Shown one piece after another: positions 8,261 through 14,829 of a DNA stretch of 64,000 bases. The stretch is from Bacteroidales bacterium UBA3743 (GTDB taxonomy: Bacteria > Bacteroidota > Bacteroidia > Bacteroidales > Paludibacteraceae), in NCBI GenBank assembly GCA_002371265.1, contig DFGT01000009.1, positions 53,380 to 117,379 on the forward strand, read 5' to 3'. Every line of letters begins with the position of its first letter. Position 1 is the stretch's first letter. The notes beneath the pieces are model-generated. The model was not told the DNA's origin, searched no databases, and saw only the letters and a program-made list of their open reading frames with translations. Position numbers and translations under genes: made by a program.

Positions 8261-9910
8261 ATGGCTAAAGCACCAGAGTTTAAGTACGCTCCTATGTTCC
8301 AGTTGGGCAAGGACGACACAGAATACTACTTGCTTACAAAAGAGGGTGTATCAGTAAGCGAATTTGAGGGACATCAGATTCTAAAGGTCACTCCAGAAGC
8401 TTTGACAGCAATGTCGAACGCTGCATTCCGTGATGTTTCATTTATGCTACGTCGCTCACACAACGAGCAGGTTGCTAAGATTCTTAACGACCCAGAGGCT
8501 TCAGAGAATGACAAGTATGTCGCTTTGACATTCCTTCGCAATGCAGAGGTGGCAGCAAAGGGAAAACTTCCATTGTGCCAGGATACAGGTACTGCAATCA
8601 TCCACGGTGAGAAGGGACAGCAGGTTTGGACAGGATTCTGCGACGAGGAGGCTCTATCTAAGGGTGTTTACAAGACATACACAGAGGAGAACCTACGTTA
8701 TTCTCAGAATGCTCCGCTTAACATGTTCGACGAGGTCAACACAAAGTGCAATCTTCCAGCTCAGATCGATATCGAGGCTACAGAGGGTATGGAATATAAG
8801 TTCCTTTGTGTGACTAAGGGTGGTGGTTCTGCCAACAAGACATATCTATATCAGGAGACAAAAGCAAGAATCCAGAACCGTGGCACTTTGATCCCATTCT
8901 TGATTGAGAAGATGAAGAGCCTTGGTACAGCTGCTTGTCCTCCATACCACATCGCATTCGTAATCGGTGGAACAAGCGCGGAGAAGAACCTGCTTACAGT
9001 TAAACTAGCGTCTACTCACTACTATGACTCTCTTCCAACAACAGGAGATGAGACAGGACGCGCGTTCCGTGATGTAGAGCTAGAGAAGGAGATTCTTGAG
9101 GAGGCTCATAAGATTGGCCTTGGAGCACAGTTCGGTGGTAAGTATATGGCTCATGACGTTCGTATCATCCGTCTTCCACGCCACGGAGCATCATGCCCAA
9201 TCGGTCTTGGAGTGTCATGTTCGGCCGACCGTAACATCAAGTGTAAGATCAACAAGGACGGTATTTGGATCGAGAAGATGGACGACAAACCATACGAGTT
9301 GATTCCAGAGTCGTTGAGAAGCGCAGGTGAGGGCGACGCTGTTAAGATCGACCTTAACCAGCCAATGAGCGAGGTTTGCAAGATCCTTTCTAAGTATCCA
9401 GTTGCGACTCGTTTGTCTTTGAACGGAACAATCATCGTAGGTCGTGATATCGCACATGCTAAGCTAAAGGCAAAACTTGATGCTGGTGAGGATTTGCCTC
9501 AGTACATCAAGGATCATCCAATCTACTATGCTGGACCTGCTAAGACACCAGAAGGAATGCCATGTGGATCAATGGGACCTACAACAGCAGGACGTATGGA
9601 TCCATACGTAGACGAGTTCCAGGATCACGGAGGCAGCATGATCATGCTAGCAAAGGGTAATCGTAGCCAGGCAGTCACAGATGCATGTAAGAAACACGGC
9701 GGATTCTATCTTGGTTCAATCGGTGGACCTGCAGCAATCCTTGCTCAGAACAATATCAAGAGCATTGAGTGCGTAGAGTATCCAGAACTAGGAATGGAGG
9801 CAATCTGGAAGATTGAGGTTGAGAACTTCCCAGCATTCATCTTGGTAGACGACAAGGGTAACGACTTCTTCAAGCAGTTACAGCCTTGGTGTCCAGGTTG
9901 CAAGAAATAA
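8261..9910 (+). CDS. fumA: Class I (iron-sulfur) fumarate hydratase
   Basis: This cytoplasmic enzyme interconverts fumarate and malate, in anaerobic Bacteroidota mainly in the reductive direction towards succinate. The 549 residues match the single-chain FumA/FumB type: N-terminal alpha-type domain with LCQDTGTAIIHG, CVTKGGGSANKT, and a C-terminal beta-type domain with GTIIVGRDIAHAK, YYAGPAK and GSMGPTTAGRMD. The three [4Fe-4S] Cys ligands of E. coli FumA (C105, C224, C318) correspond by eye to C106, C226 and C320 here. Length equals the family norm. It is oriented with glk but separated by 108 bases containing two hairpins, so it may be its own unit. A terminator follows at 9988. Confidence 0.93.
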   Translation: MAKAPEFKYAPMFQLGKDDTEYYLLTKEGVSVSEFEGHQILKVTPEALTAMSNAAFRDVSFMLRRSHNEQVAKILNDPEASENDKYVALTFLRNAEVAAKGKLPLCQDTGTAIIHGEKGQQVWTGFCDEEALSKGVYKTYTEENLRYSQNAPLNMFDEVNTKCNLPAQIDIEATEGMEYKFLCVTKGGGSANKTYLYQETKARIQNRGTLIPFLIEKMKSLGTAACPPYHIAFVIGGTSAEKNLLTVKLASTHYYDSLPTTGDETGRAFRDVELEKEILEEAHKIGLGAQFGGKYMAHDVRIIRLPRHGASCPIGLGVSCSADRNIKCKINKDGIWIEKMDDKPYELIPESLRSAGEGDAVKIDLNQPMSEVCKILSKYPVATRLSLNGTIIVGRDIAHAKLKAKLDAGEDLPQYIKDHPIYYAGPAKTPEGMPCGSMGPTTAGRMDPYVDEFQDHGGSMIMLAKGNRSQAVTDACKKHGGFYLGSIGGPAAILAQNNIKSIECVEYPELGMEAIWKIEVENFPAFILVDDKGNDFFKQLQPWCPGCKK

Positions 9911-9912
9911 TG

Positions 9913-9985
9913 AGAGTTAAGGGTTAGAGGTTAGGGCTTTGAGGTTAGAGCAGAGTTCTATGATCTAAAACTTTGAACTTATAGA
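9913..9985 (+). repeat. Degenerate 7-base periodic repeat after the fumarase gene
   Basis: Directly after the stop codon the sequence can be read in 7-base steps: AGTTAAG, GGTTAGA, GGTTAGG, GCTTTGA, GGTTAGA, then decaying units. The unit is close to GGTTAGA. It ends at the transcription terminator. Similar 7-base periodic tracts with other units occur at 53800 and 56066. Confidence 0.6.
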
Positions 9986-9987
9986 CA

Positions 9988-10022
9988 AAGCGAGAGGATA
10001 AAAGTCTTCTCGCTTTTTTTTT
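9988..10022 (+). terminator. Rho-independent terminator after the fumarase gene
   Basis: Stem AAGCGAGA/TCTCGCTT with a 12-base loop, followed by about nine T. Confidence 0.88.
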
Positions 10023-10071
10023 GTCTGTTGCTTGATGTTGTTGAAAACCATGTGTTTATAGTTCCGTAGTG

Positions 10072-10090
10072 GCAGGTTTCAAACCTGCCC
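10072..10090. repeat. REP-like palindrome (GGCAGGTTT/AAACCTGCC)
   Basis: A perfect 9-bp inverted repeat around one base, in intergenic DNA and not followed by a T-run. It resembles the palindromes near 14630 and in the cluster at 63788-63973. Confidence 0.55.
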
Positions 10091-10099
10091 AAACTGATA

Positions 10100-10142
10100 T
10101 CAGCGGAAAAAAAACGCGTATTTACAATAAAATTTCCGCTGA
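10100..10142. repeat. 10-bp inverted repeat (TCAGCGGAAA/TTTCCGCTGA)
   Basis: Perfect arms separated by 23 AT-rich bases. A weaker terminator-like hairpin (AGACGGGAG/CTCTCGTCT then TTTT) follows at 10159-10191. No gene is seen between 9911 and 10549. Confidence 0.45.
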
Positions 10143-10194
10143 GATGTTGAAATTGGGTAGACGGGAGGGTCTTTAGATTCTCTCGTCTTTTGTA

Positions 10195-10224
10195 TTGCTC
10201 TTGTCGAACTTTTTGCTAATTTTG
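10195..10224 (+). promoter_or_regulatory. Promoter (TTG, 19 bases, TAatTTTG) for the candidate structured RNA
   Basis: TTG at 10195-10197 and TAATTTTG at 10217-10224 are separated by exactly 19 bases, matching the Bacteroidota promoter pattern. No start codon with a convincing gene follows until 10550. Confidence 0.6.
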
Positions 10225-10230
10225 CAATTG

Positions 10231-10505
10231 GTATCGCAAAAAGATACTTTGATATTATTTTTTACGAGCGTTTACTCGTTTTGCTTTGTCTTACAAATCG
10301 GCAAAATTTGAAAATCCCAAAGCAGACGATGAGTGGATGCCTGTGCTAAAAGAGAATATCTGTGTCCTCCGTATGCCTATTTTATAGGTGTACGGTGGAT
10401 TATAGAATGATAGTTAGCGCAGGAATCTCTTGTTGTGTGTTAGGGAGAGGGCTTTGCCGAGCCTGTAAGACGAACACACTACGGGTACGATTCCTGCGCT
10501 TTTTG
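10231..10505 (+). ncRNA. Candidate structured non-coding RNA, about 275 nt, unknown class
   Basis: Between a consensus promoter and a T-run lie successive paired elements: GTATC/GATAC (10232-10248), ACGAG/CTCGT (10264-10279), GCTTTG/CAAAGC with an inner stem (about 10282-10322), and a long hairpin TCCTCCGTA/TACGGTGGA with an inner CCTAT/ATAGG stem (10365-10399). The last element is a perfect 12-bp stem, AGCGCAGGAATC at 10416-10427 with GATTCCTGCGCT at 10489-10500, enclosing GTGTGTT/AACACAC and a GGCT/AGCC tip, followed by TTTT. I compared it by eye with tRNA, tmRNA, RNase P RNA, SRP RNA and 6S RNA signatures and did not recognise it. It may be a free sRNA or a long leader of the gene at 10550. 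The hairpin sequence near 10264 recurs before the gene at 12613. Confidence 0.45.
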
Positions 10506-10549
10506 TTGTTATAAGGTTTTGGGGAGTTGGGCCTTAGTATTGTACAAAA

Positions 10550-11650
10550 ATGAAAAAACTATTAGTTCTTTTGATGGCATTTATCGGTGTGAATGCATCA
10601 GCACAAGATGTGATTGTCAAGCGTAACGGTGAAGAACTCCAGTGTAAGATATTGGAGGTGAGCAAAAATGAGGTGAAGTACAAGCGTTGGACGAATCAAG
10701 ACGGCCCTGCATTTGCGGAAAAGAAATCAGAGATCTTTATGATCAAGTATGAGAATGGCGAAAAAGAAGTGGTCGCTTATGAGTCTCCTGTTTTGGCGGT
10801 TCCTTCCGTCACTCCAAGCTTATCAACTTCAGTGCCAAGCAAAATGACACTTGCTGATCCTACGCCAATCTCAAATGTCTATTTGGAGTATACTACTCGT
10901 GGAAGAAGAAAGTCCGGAATAATAAAGTGGGGACACATGCAGTCTGACGAACAGGCTCAGTCTCTTCTGACCAATGACTGGCTTGACTATAAAACTGCAA
11001 GAAAAGAAGAGCGAACAGGTAAAGTGTTGGCTATTACTGGAGGATCTTTGCTTCTTGGTGGATTGTGGTGGACGGTATATCATATCGTTTATTGCAAGAG
11101 ATATTCTGATACAGAAAAGGAGTATGATGAGGAGTTTGAAAAAGAACGATTGCTGTACGATCAAAGTCATAAAGAATATTTACAGGTTTATGAAGATTAC
11201 ACAACAGCTCGATCTGAATATTTACGATTAGACAGACAACTTAACAGTATGAGGGAGTATACTTATGATGAATATTATCAGGTTAGGGAAGCGTGCTGGA
11301 AAGCAGAAAATGATATGGAAGAAGCCGCTAGACGTCTCGAATATTTAGATTTTTATAGTAATAAGGAATATAGGCCTGTTGGGTATGTTGAACAATTAGG
11401 ATGGTATATGGAGTGGTATGAGTCAGAAAAAAAGCATTCTTTAATCCCCATGTTAGGCGGTCTTACAACAGGATCAGCTTTGCTTATCGTAGGTATAATC
11501 AAAGCCAAACGAGGTCACAAAAACGCCACTCAAATTGTAAATAAGTACAAAGATGAGTATGAAAAGGACACAAAGAAGACAAGTATGTCCAAGCCCGAGT
11601 TTAATATCGGGTCAAAAGGAAATAATCTAGCATTCACGTTGACATTCTAA
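10550..11650 (+). CDS. Exported/membrane protein of the QDVIVK family, paralogue 1, with coiled coil
   Basis: This 366-residue protein of unknown function has a signal peptide to NASAQ (about residue 19). The conserved N-terminal domain follows (about 20-75: QDVIVKRNGEELQCKILEV, VKYKRWTNQDGP, FMIKYENGEKEV). Then come a hydrophobic segment (LAITGGSLLLGGLWW, about 163-180), a charged Tyr/Glu-rich coiled-coil stretch (about 188-300), a second hydrophobic segment (about 310-328) and a C-terminal beta strand (AFTLTF). The N-terminal domain type is widespread in Bacteroidota without assigned function. It is 4 bases from paralogue 2, so the two form an operon. No clear promoter sits between the upstream RNA candidate and this ATG. 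Confidence 0.75.
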   Translation: MKKLLVLLMAFIGVNASAQDVIVKRNGEELQCKILEVSKNEVKYKRWTNQDGPAFAEKKSEIFMIKYENGEKEVVAYESPVLAVPSVTPSLSTSVPSKMTLADPTPISNVYLEYTTRGRRKSGIIKWGHMQSDEQAQSLLTNDWLDYKTARKEERTGKVLAITGGSLLLGGLWWTVYHIVYCKRYSDTEKEYDEEFEKERLLYDQSHKEYLQVYEDYTTARSEYLRLDRQLNSMREYTYDEYYQVREACWKAENDMEEAARRLEYLDFYSNKEYRPVGYVEQLGWYMEWYESEKKHSLIPMLGGLTTGSALLIVGIIKAKRGHKNATQIVNKYKDEYEKDTKKTSMSKPEFNIGSKGNNLAFTLTF

Positions 11651-11654
11651 AAAT

Positions 11655-12356
11655 ATGAAAAAGATATTATTGATTTTAAGTGCGTTGTGTTCGTTGTCGA
11701 CAATGGCACAAGATGTAATCGTCAAACAGAATGGCGATGAAATCCAGTGTAAACTTATTGAAGTCGGGACGGAAAGTGTCAAATACAAAAGATGGTCGAA
11801 TCAGAACGGACCGATTTTTGTGGAAGAGCGAGACGATGTTTTCATGATAAAGTATGAAAACGGAGAGAAAGACGTGTTTGGGGTAAAAACAGCGTCGCAA
11901 CAAAATAATGTTGCTGTCAACCCGTCGTCGGCAATGACAATTCCAAATTTGAGATATGACAAAGGCTCAATATCTGGATTGTATTCCGGCAATACTGAAA
12001 TACCATTAGATTATGCACAAACTATTATGGGCACAGATTGGAGTGAATTTCAGATGTATCAGGATAAAAGAAAGAAAGGAAAAAATCTTTTGGTTTGTGG
12101 TATTGCCTGTAATTTTCTGAGTACAGGAGCCGGAATTGTTGGAATCGCCACTGAAACATTTCCATTATATATTGTAGGTGGTGGAATGCGAGTGTCAAGT
12201 TATCCTCTTTTGGCGATAGGAATAGTGAATTTTGTAAAAGGCCAACGAGGTTGCAAACGTTTGGCAAAGCAACATAGTTCATCTTCAATCGGATTCAATC
12301 CGGAATTTGAATTTAAGGCCGGGGTTAATACGATGTCGTTAACTATGAATTTTTAA
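11655..12356 (+). CDS. Exported/membrane protein of the QDVIVK family, paralogue 2, short form
   Basis: The product has 233 residues, with a signal peptide ending STMAQ (about residue 18) and then the same N-terminal domain as its neighbours (QDVIVKQNGDEIQCKLIEV, VKYKRWSNQNGP, FMIKYENGEKDVFG). Two hydrophobic segments occur at about 146-165 and 172-192. The long coiled coil of paralogues 1 and 3 is missing, and the C-terminus keeps the PEFEFKAG...LTMNF strand. The start 4 bases after paralogue 1 and the terminator at 12361 define the operon end. The function is unknown. The domain order suggests a periplasmic sensor or scaffold domain attached to a membrane hairpin (inference). Confidence 0.75.
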   Translation: MKKILLILSALCSLSTMAQDVIVKQNGDEIQCKLIEVGTESVKYKRWSNQNGPIFVEERDDVFMIKYENGEKDVFGVKTASQQNNVAVNPSSAMTIPNLRYDKGSISGLYSGNTEIPLDYAQTIMGTDWSEFQMYQDKRKKGKNLLVCGIACNFLSTGAGIVGIATETFPLYIVGGGMRVSSYPLLAIGIVNFVKGQRGCKRLAKQHSSSSIGFNPEFEFKAGVNTMSLTMNF

Positions 12357-12360
12357 TGCT

Positions 12361-12400
12361 ATATGGAGACGAGGTGAAAACACGTCTCCATATGCGTTTT
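12361..12400 (+). terminator. Rho-independent terminator after paralogue 2
   Basis: Perfect 11-bp stem ATATGGAGACG/CGTCTCCATAT, followed after GCG by TTTTT. Confidence 0.85.
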
Positions 12401-12471
12401 TGTTATTAAGATGTTCATAATTTTATTTTTGTGCTATCTGTTATTATTTCCGAAAAATAATTATTTTTGCG

Positions 12472-12479
12472 GACGATAT
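12472..12479 (+). promoter_or_regulatory. -7 box (TAttTTTG) for paralogue 3
   Basis: TATTTTTG lies 133 bases before the ATG at 12613. The long leader contains, at 12488-12506, a near copy of the ACGAGCGTTTACTCGTTT hairpin of the RNA at 10264, and a GATTCCG/CGGAATC stem at 12548-12594. A regulated leader is possible. Confidence 0.5.
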
Positions 12480-12612
12480 TTAAATCCTACGAACGTTTAC
12501 TCGTTTAGTCAAATTTTTAACTATGGTAAATCACTATAAATGAGTAAGATTCCGACGTTTGTATAATGTAATTGTGTATAATCCTTACGGAATCGGGGAA
12601 ATTTAAAAAACA

Positions 12613-13851
12613 ATGAAACGACTATTTTTAGTCCTAGTGTCGATGGCGTCAGTCGTATCGGCAATCGCGCAAGATGTTATAGTGAAGCGCGACGGAGAAG
12701 AAATCCAATGTAAAATATTGGAAGTCAGCACAAACAAAGTTAAGTACAAGCAGTGGAAGAACCAGGATGGTCCTACATTCGTGGAGAAGAAAACGGATGT
12801 CCTTATGCTTAAGTATGAAAACGGTCAGAAGGAGGTGATCTCTTTCTCCACTCCAGTCGGAGAGTCGCAAGTAGAAGCTCCTGTTGTCGCAGAAACTCCC
12901 GTCGACTCGGTAGCATTAGGCGACACAATGCCTATTTCAAATGATTTTTTGGAGTATGCAAGAAAAGAAAAATCAGGATTGTTGAAGTGGGGTAGAAGCA
13001 TCTCTGAGGAGCAGGCTCACGCTGTCCTTGGCAAGGATTGGACTGATTTCACACGTGCCCACAAGAGTGAGCGTGTCGGCAGAGCCATGATTTTCACAGG
13101 TGGCGCTTTGATTGTAGGCGGAGGACTTTGGACTGCTCAATATATCTGGGCGTCGAAGGATTACGATGACAAGAAATCTGCTTACGAAAACCACGTGGCT
13201 GAGGCTAACGCAAAATATGCGGAGAAGGTAAATGATCTTTATGCAACATATAATGCTGCTGATGCAAAGAGAATAGAGGCAGAGGGTATTTTGAATAATG
13301 CAAATTATGCAGTAGATAATGCAACTAGTGAGTTCAATACTGCAAAAAGTAATTTTGAAAAAATAGAAGAGAAATACAAAGAAACTGCAGAGGAGTACCT
13401 AAATGCCAAAAAAGAATTTGATGCTGCACAAACAAGTTTGACAAACGCTCAAGCAAGTTTGGAAAATGCACAAGCTGGATTAAACGATGCAGAGAAAGAG
13501 GCTAATGCTGCTTACAATGCGTACAAATCTTTTGATAGCGTAGACAATAGAGATAATAATTTCAATACTCTTTTCTACAACTCTTCATTCAAATCTGATA
13601 TGGATAAGGCAAAAGATTATAAGAAGACGACGTTGTATCCTATGATCGGATGCTATGCCTCTGGAGCTGCACTGCTCGTATGGGGAATCATCAAGGAGAA
13701 GAGAGCTCACAAGAAGGTGAACGAGATTGTCAACAGATATAATGTTGATCCAACAGAAATCCCAGCTGAAACTCCAGCTGAGACTAGCTGGAAACCAGAA
13801 TTCGACATGGAGGCTAGAGGAAATGGACTAGCGCTTGTGATGAAGTTCTAA
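12613..13851 (+). CDS. Exported/membrane protein of the QDVIVK family, paralogue 3, long Ala-rich coiled coil
   Basis: The product has 412 residues, with a signal peptide to AIAQ (about 20), the shared N-terminal domain (QDVIVKRDGEEIQCKILEV, VKYKQWKNQDGP, LMLKYENGQKEV) and a Pro/Val/Glu linker. A hydrophobic segment (AMIFTGGALIVGGGLW, about 158-175) follows. Residues about 185-315 form a heptad-like, Ala/Asn/Glu/Lys-rich coiled coil with repeated ANAxxxLxxAxA phrases. A second hydrophobic segment (about 340-358) and a C-terminal strand (LALVMKF) close the protein. The coiled coil sits between the two membrane segments, so it probably spans the same compartment in both paralogues 1 and 3. It has its own promoter and terminator; the function is unknown. 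Confidence 0.75.
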   Translation: MKRLFLVLVSMASVVSAIAQDVIVKRDGEEIQCKILEVSTNKVKYKQWKNQDGPTFVEKKTDVLMLKYENGQKEVISFSTPVGESQVEAPVVAETPVDSVALGDTMPISNDFLEYARKEKSGLLKWGRSISEEQAHAVLGKDWTDFTRAHKSERVGRAMIFTGGALIVGGGLWTAQYIWASKDYDDKKSAYENHVAEANAKYAEKVNDLYATYNAADAKRIEAEGILNNANYAVDNATSEFNTAKSNFEKIEEKYKETAEEYLNAKKEFDAAQTSLTNAQASLENAQAGLNDAEKEANAAYNAYKSFDSVDNRDNNFNTLFYNSSFKSDMDKAKDYKKTTLYPMIGCYASGAALLVWGIIKEKRAHKKVNEIVNRYNVDPTEIPAETPAETSWKPEFDMEARGNGLALVMKF

Positions 13852-13873
13852 GCAAAATTTTAGTGAAATATGT

Positions 13874-13907
13874 AAGCAGGAGAGTCGGTCGATTCTCCTG
13901 CTTTTTT
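13874..13907 (+). terminator. Rho-independent terminator after paralogue 3
   Basis: Stem AAGCAGGAGA/TCTCCTGCTT with a 10-base loop, followed by TTTT. Confidence 0.88.
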
Positions 13908-14010
13908 GTTATAAATGCCATGCAAGTCGATGGAATGTCCTGCTGCGAAATATTTTTATATGTTTAATGTTAAAATTCCTTAAAATAAAGAAAATATTGC
14001 GTCTTATTTA

Positions 14011-14041
14011 TTTGATAATATGTATACGACTATTAATTTTG
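14011..14041 (+). promoter_or_regulatory. Consensus promoter (TTTG, 19 bases, TAatTTTG) for tssD
   Basis: TTTG at 14011-14014 and TAATTTTG at 14034-14041 have ideal 19-base spacing. The leader to the ATG at 14150 is about 100 bases and contains a small CGAAA/TTTCG hairpin at 14099. Confidence 0.75.
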
Positions 14042-14149
14042 CATCAAACAATTACGGTAACAGGGGAAAACTACTTGTATGACAGGATTAGTTTTTTGCG
14101 AAAGTTTCGTATGTTTAGTTATTTTTATTATTAATTAAAAGTTAAAGTT

Positions 14150-14542
14150 ATGGCATTTAGATCATCTTTGAATCTAGGCGGAAAAGAGTACGATGTGCTC
14201 GAGTGTAATTATTCTTTAAAGCGTGACGTTGATTCAAAAGGACGTCCATCATCCAACATTTACGGAGGCAAAATCACAGTCAGAGTTGAGTCGACTGAGG
14301 ACACAACCATTTTGGAGACAATGGTCAACCAGTTTAAGCCGTTCAACGGAAGCGTTGTGTTTAAGAAAGGAGACGAGGAGGGCATGATGAAGGAGCTTAC
14401 TTTCGAGAACGCCTACATCATCGAGTTTGCCGAGGGCATCGACATTGTCGGTACTGCCCCAATGTCAATCAGCATCACTATTTCTGCACAGATCATCAAG
14501 ATCGGTGGAGCGGAATATGAGGAGAATTGGCCAAAGGCTTAA
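14150..14542 (+). CDS. tssD: Type VI secretion system tube protein TssD (Hcp), Bacteroidota type
   Basis: Hcp hexamers stack into the inner tube of the contractile T6SS and are expelled with the VgrG tip. The 130 residues match the Bacteroidota (T6SS-iii) form: MAFRSSLNLGGKEYDVLECN, a basic strand SLKRDVDSKGRPSS, YGGKITVRVES, and the C-terminal strands SISITISAQIIKIGG. Length is typical. It is a single-gene unit with a strong promoter and its own terminator, consistent with the high expression known for Hcp. VgrG follows 287 bases downstream. No sheath, baseplate, membrane-complex or ClpV gene is in the window. Confidence 0.93.
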   Translation: MAFRSSLNLGGKEYDVLECNYSLKRDVDSKGRPSSNIYGGKITVRVESTEDTTILETMVNQFKPFNGSVVFKKGDEEGMMKELTFENAYIIEFAEGIDIVGTAPMSISITISAQIIKIGGAEYEENWPKA

Positions 14543-14551
14543 TGAAAACTG

Positions 14552-14582
14552 AGGAGAGGGCTTGTTTAGGCCTTCTCCTTTT
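14552..14582 (+). terminator. Terminator after tssD
   Basis: Stem GGAGAGGGC/GCCTTCTCC with one wobble pair, followed by TTTT. Confidence 0.75.
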
Positions 14583-14628
14583 ATTGTTGATTAATAACTT
14601 GTTTAAATTTTGGTTGTTGAGTTGAGGA

Positions 14629-14690
14629 TTCCAAAGGGCGAATGCCCTTATTCCCTTCTCTTCTGCGAGTTCGCAAGAACGAGCAGTCAA
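14629..14690. repeat. REP-like palindromes between tssD and vgrG
   Basis: AAGGGC-GAAT-GCCCTT (near 14634) and GCGA-GT-TCGC overlapping GTTC-GCAA-GAAC (near 14665) are short palindromes packed in the intergenic gap. They resemble the palindromes at 10072 and 63788-63973 in form, not in exact sequence. The rest of the gap 14543-14829 shows no gene and no clear TAnnTTTG box. Confidence 0.4.
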
Positions 14691-14829
14691 TAAATAAATT
14701 TTTGTTTTATAGCAAAATCAATCACATAGCAAATTTGGCAATCAAAGCGTAAACGGGTTCTAAATAGCCAATGAATTGTTTGACTGTTTTTTCAGGGTTA
14801 GAACAATATAAAAATAGAAAAATAATTAA

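Noticed and set aside
10416..10500. 85-base element considered as a tRNA
   Set aside because: The closing stem is 12 bp rather than 7, there is no proper T-loop, anticodon arm or CCA, and a T-run follows; kept as part of an RNA candidate instead.
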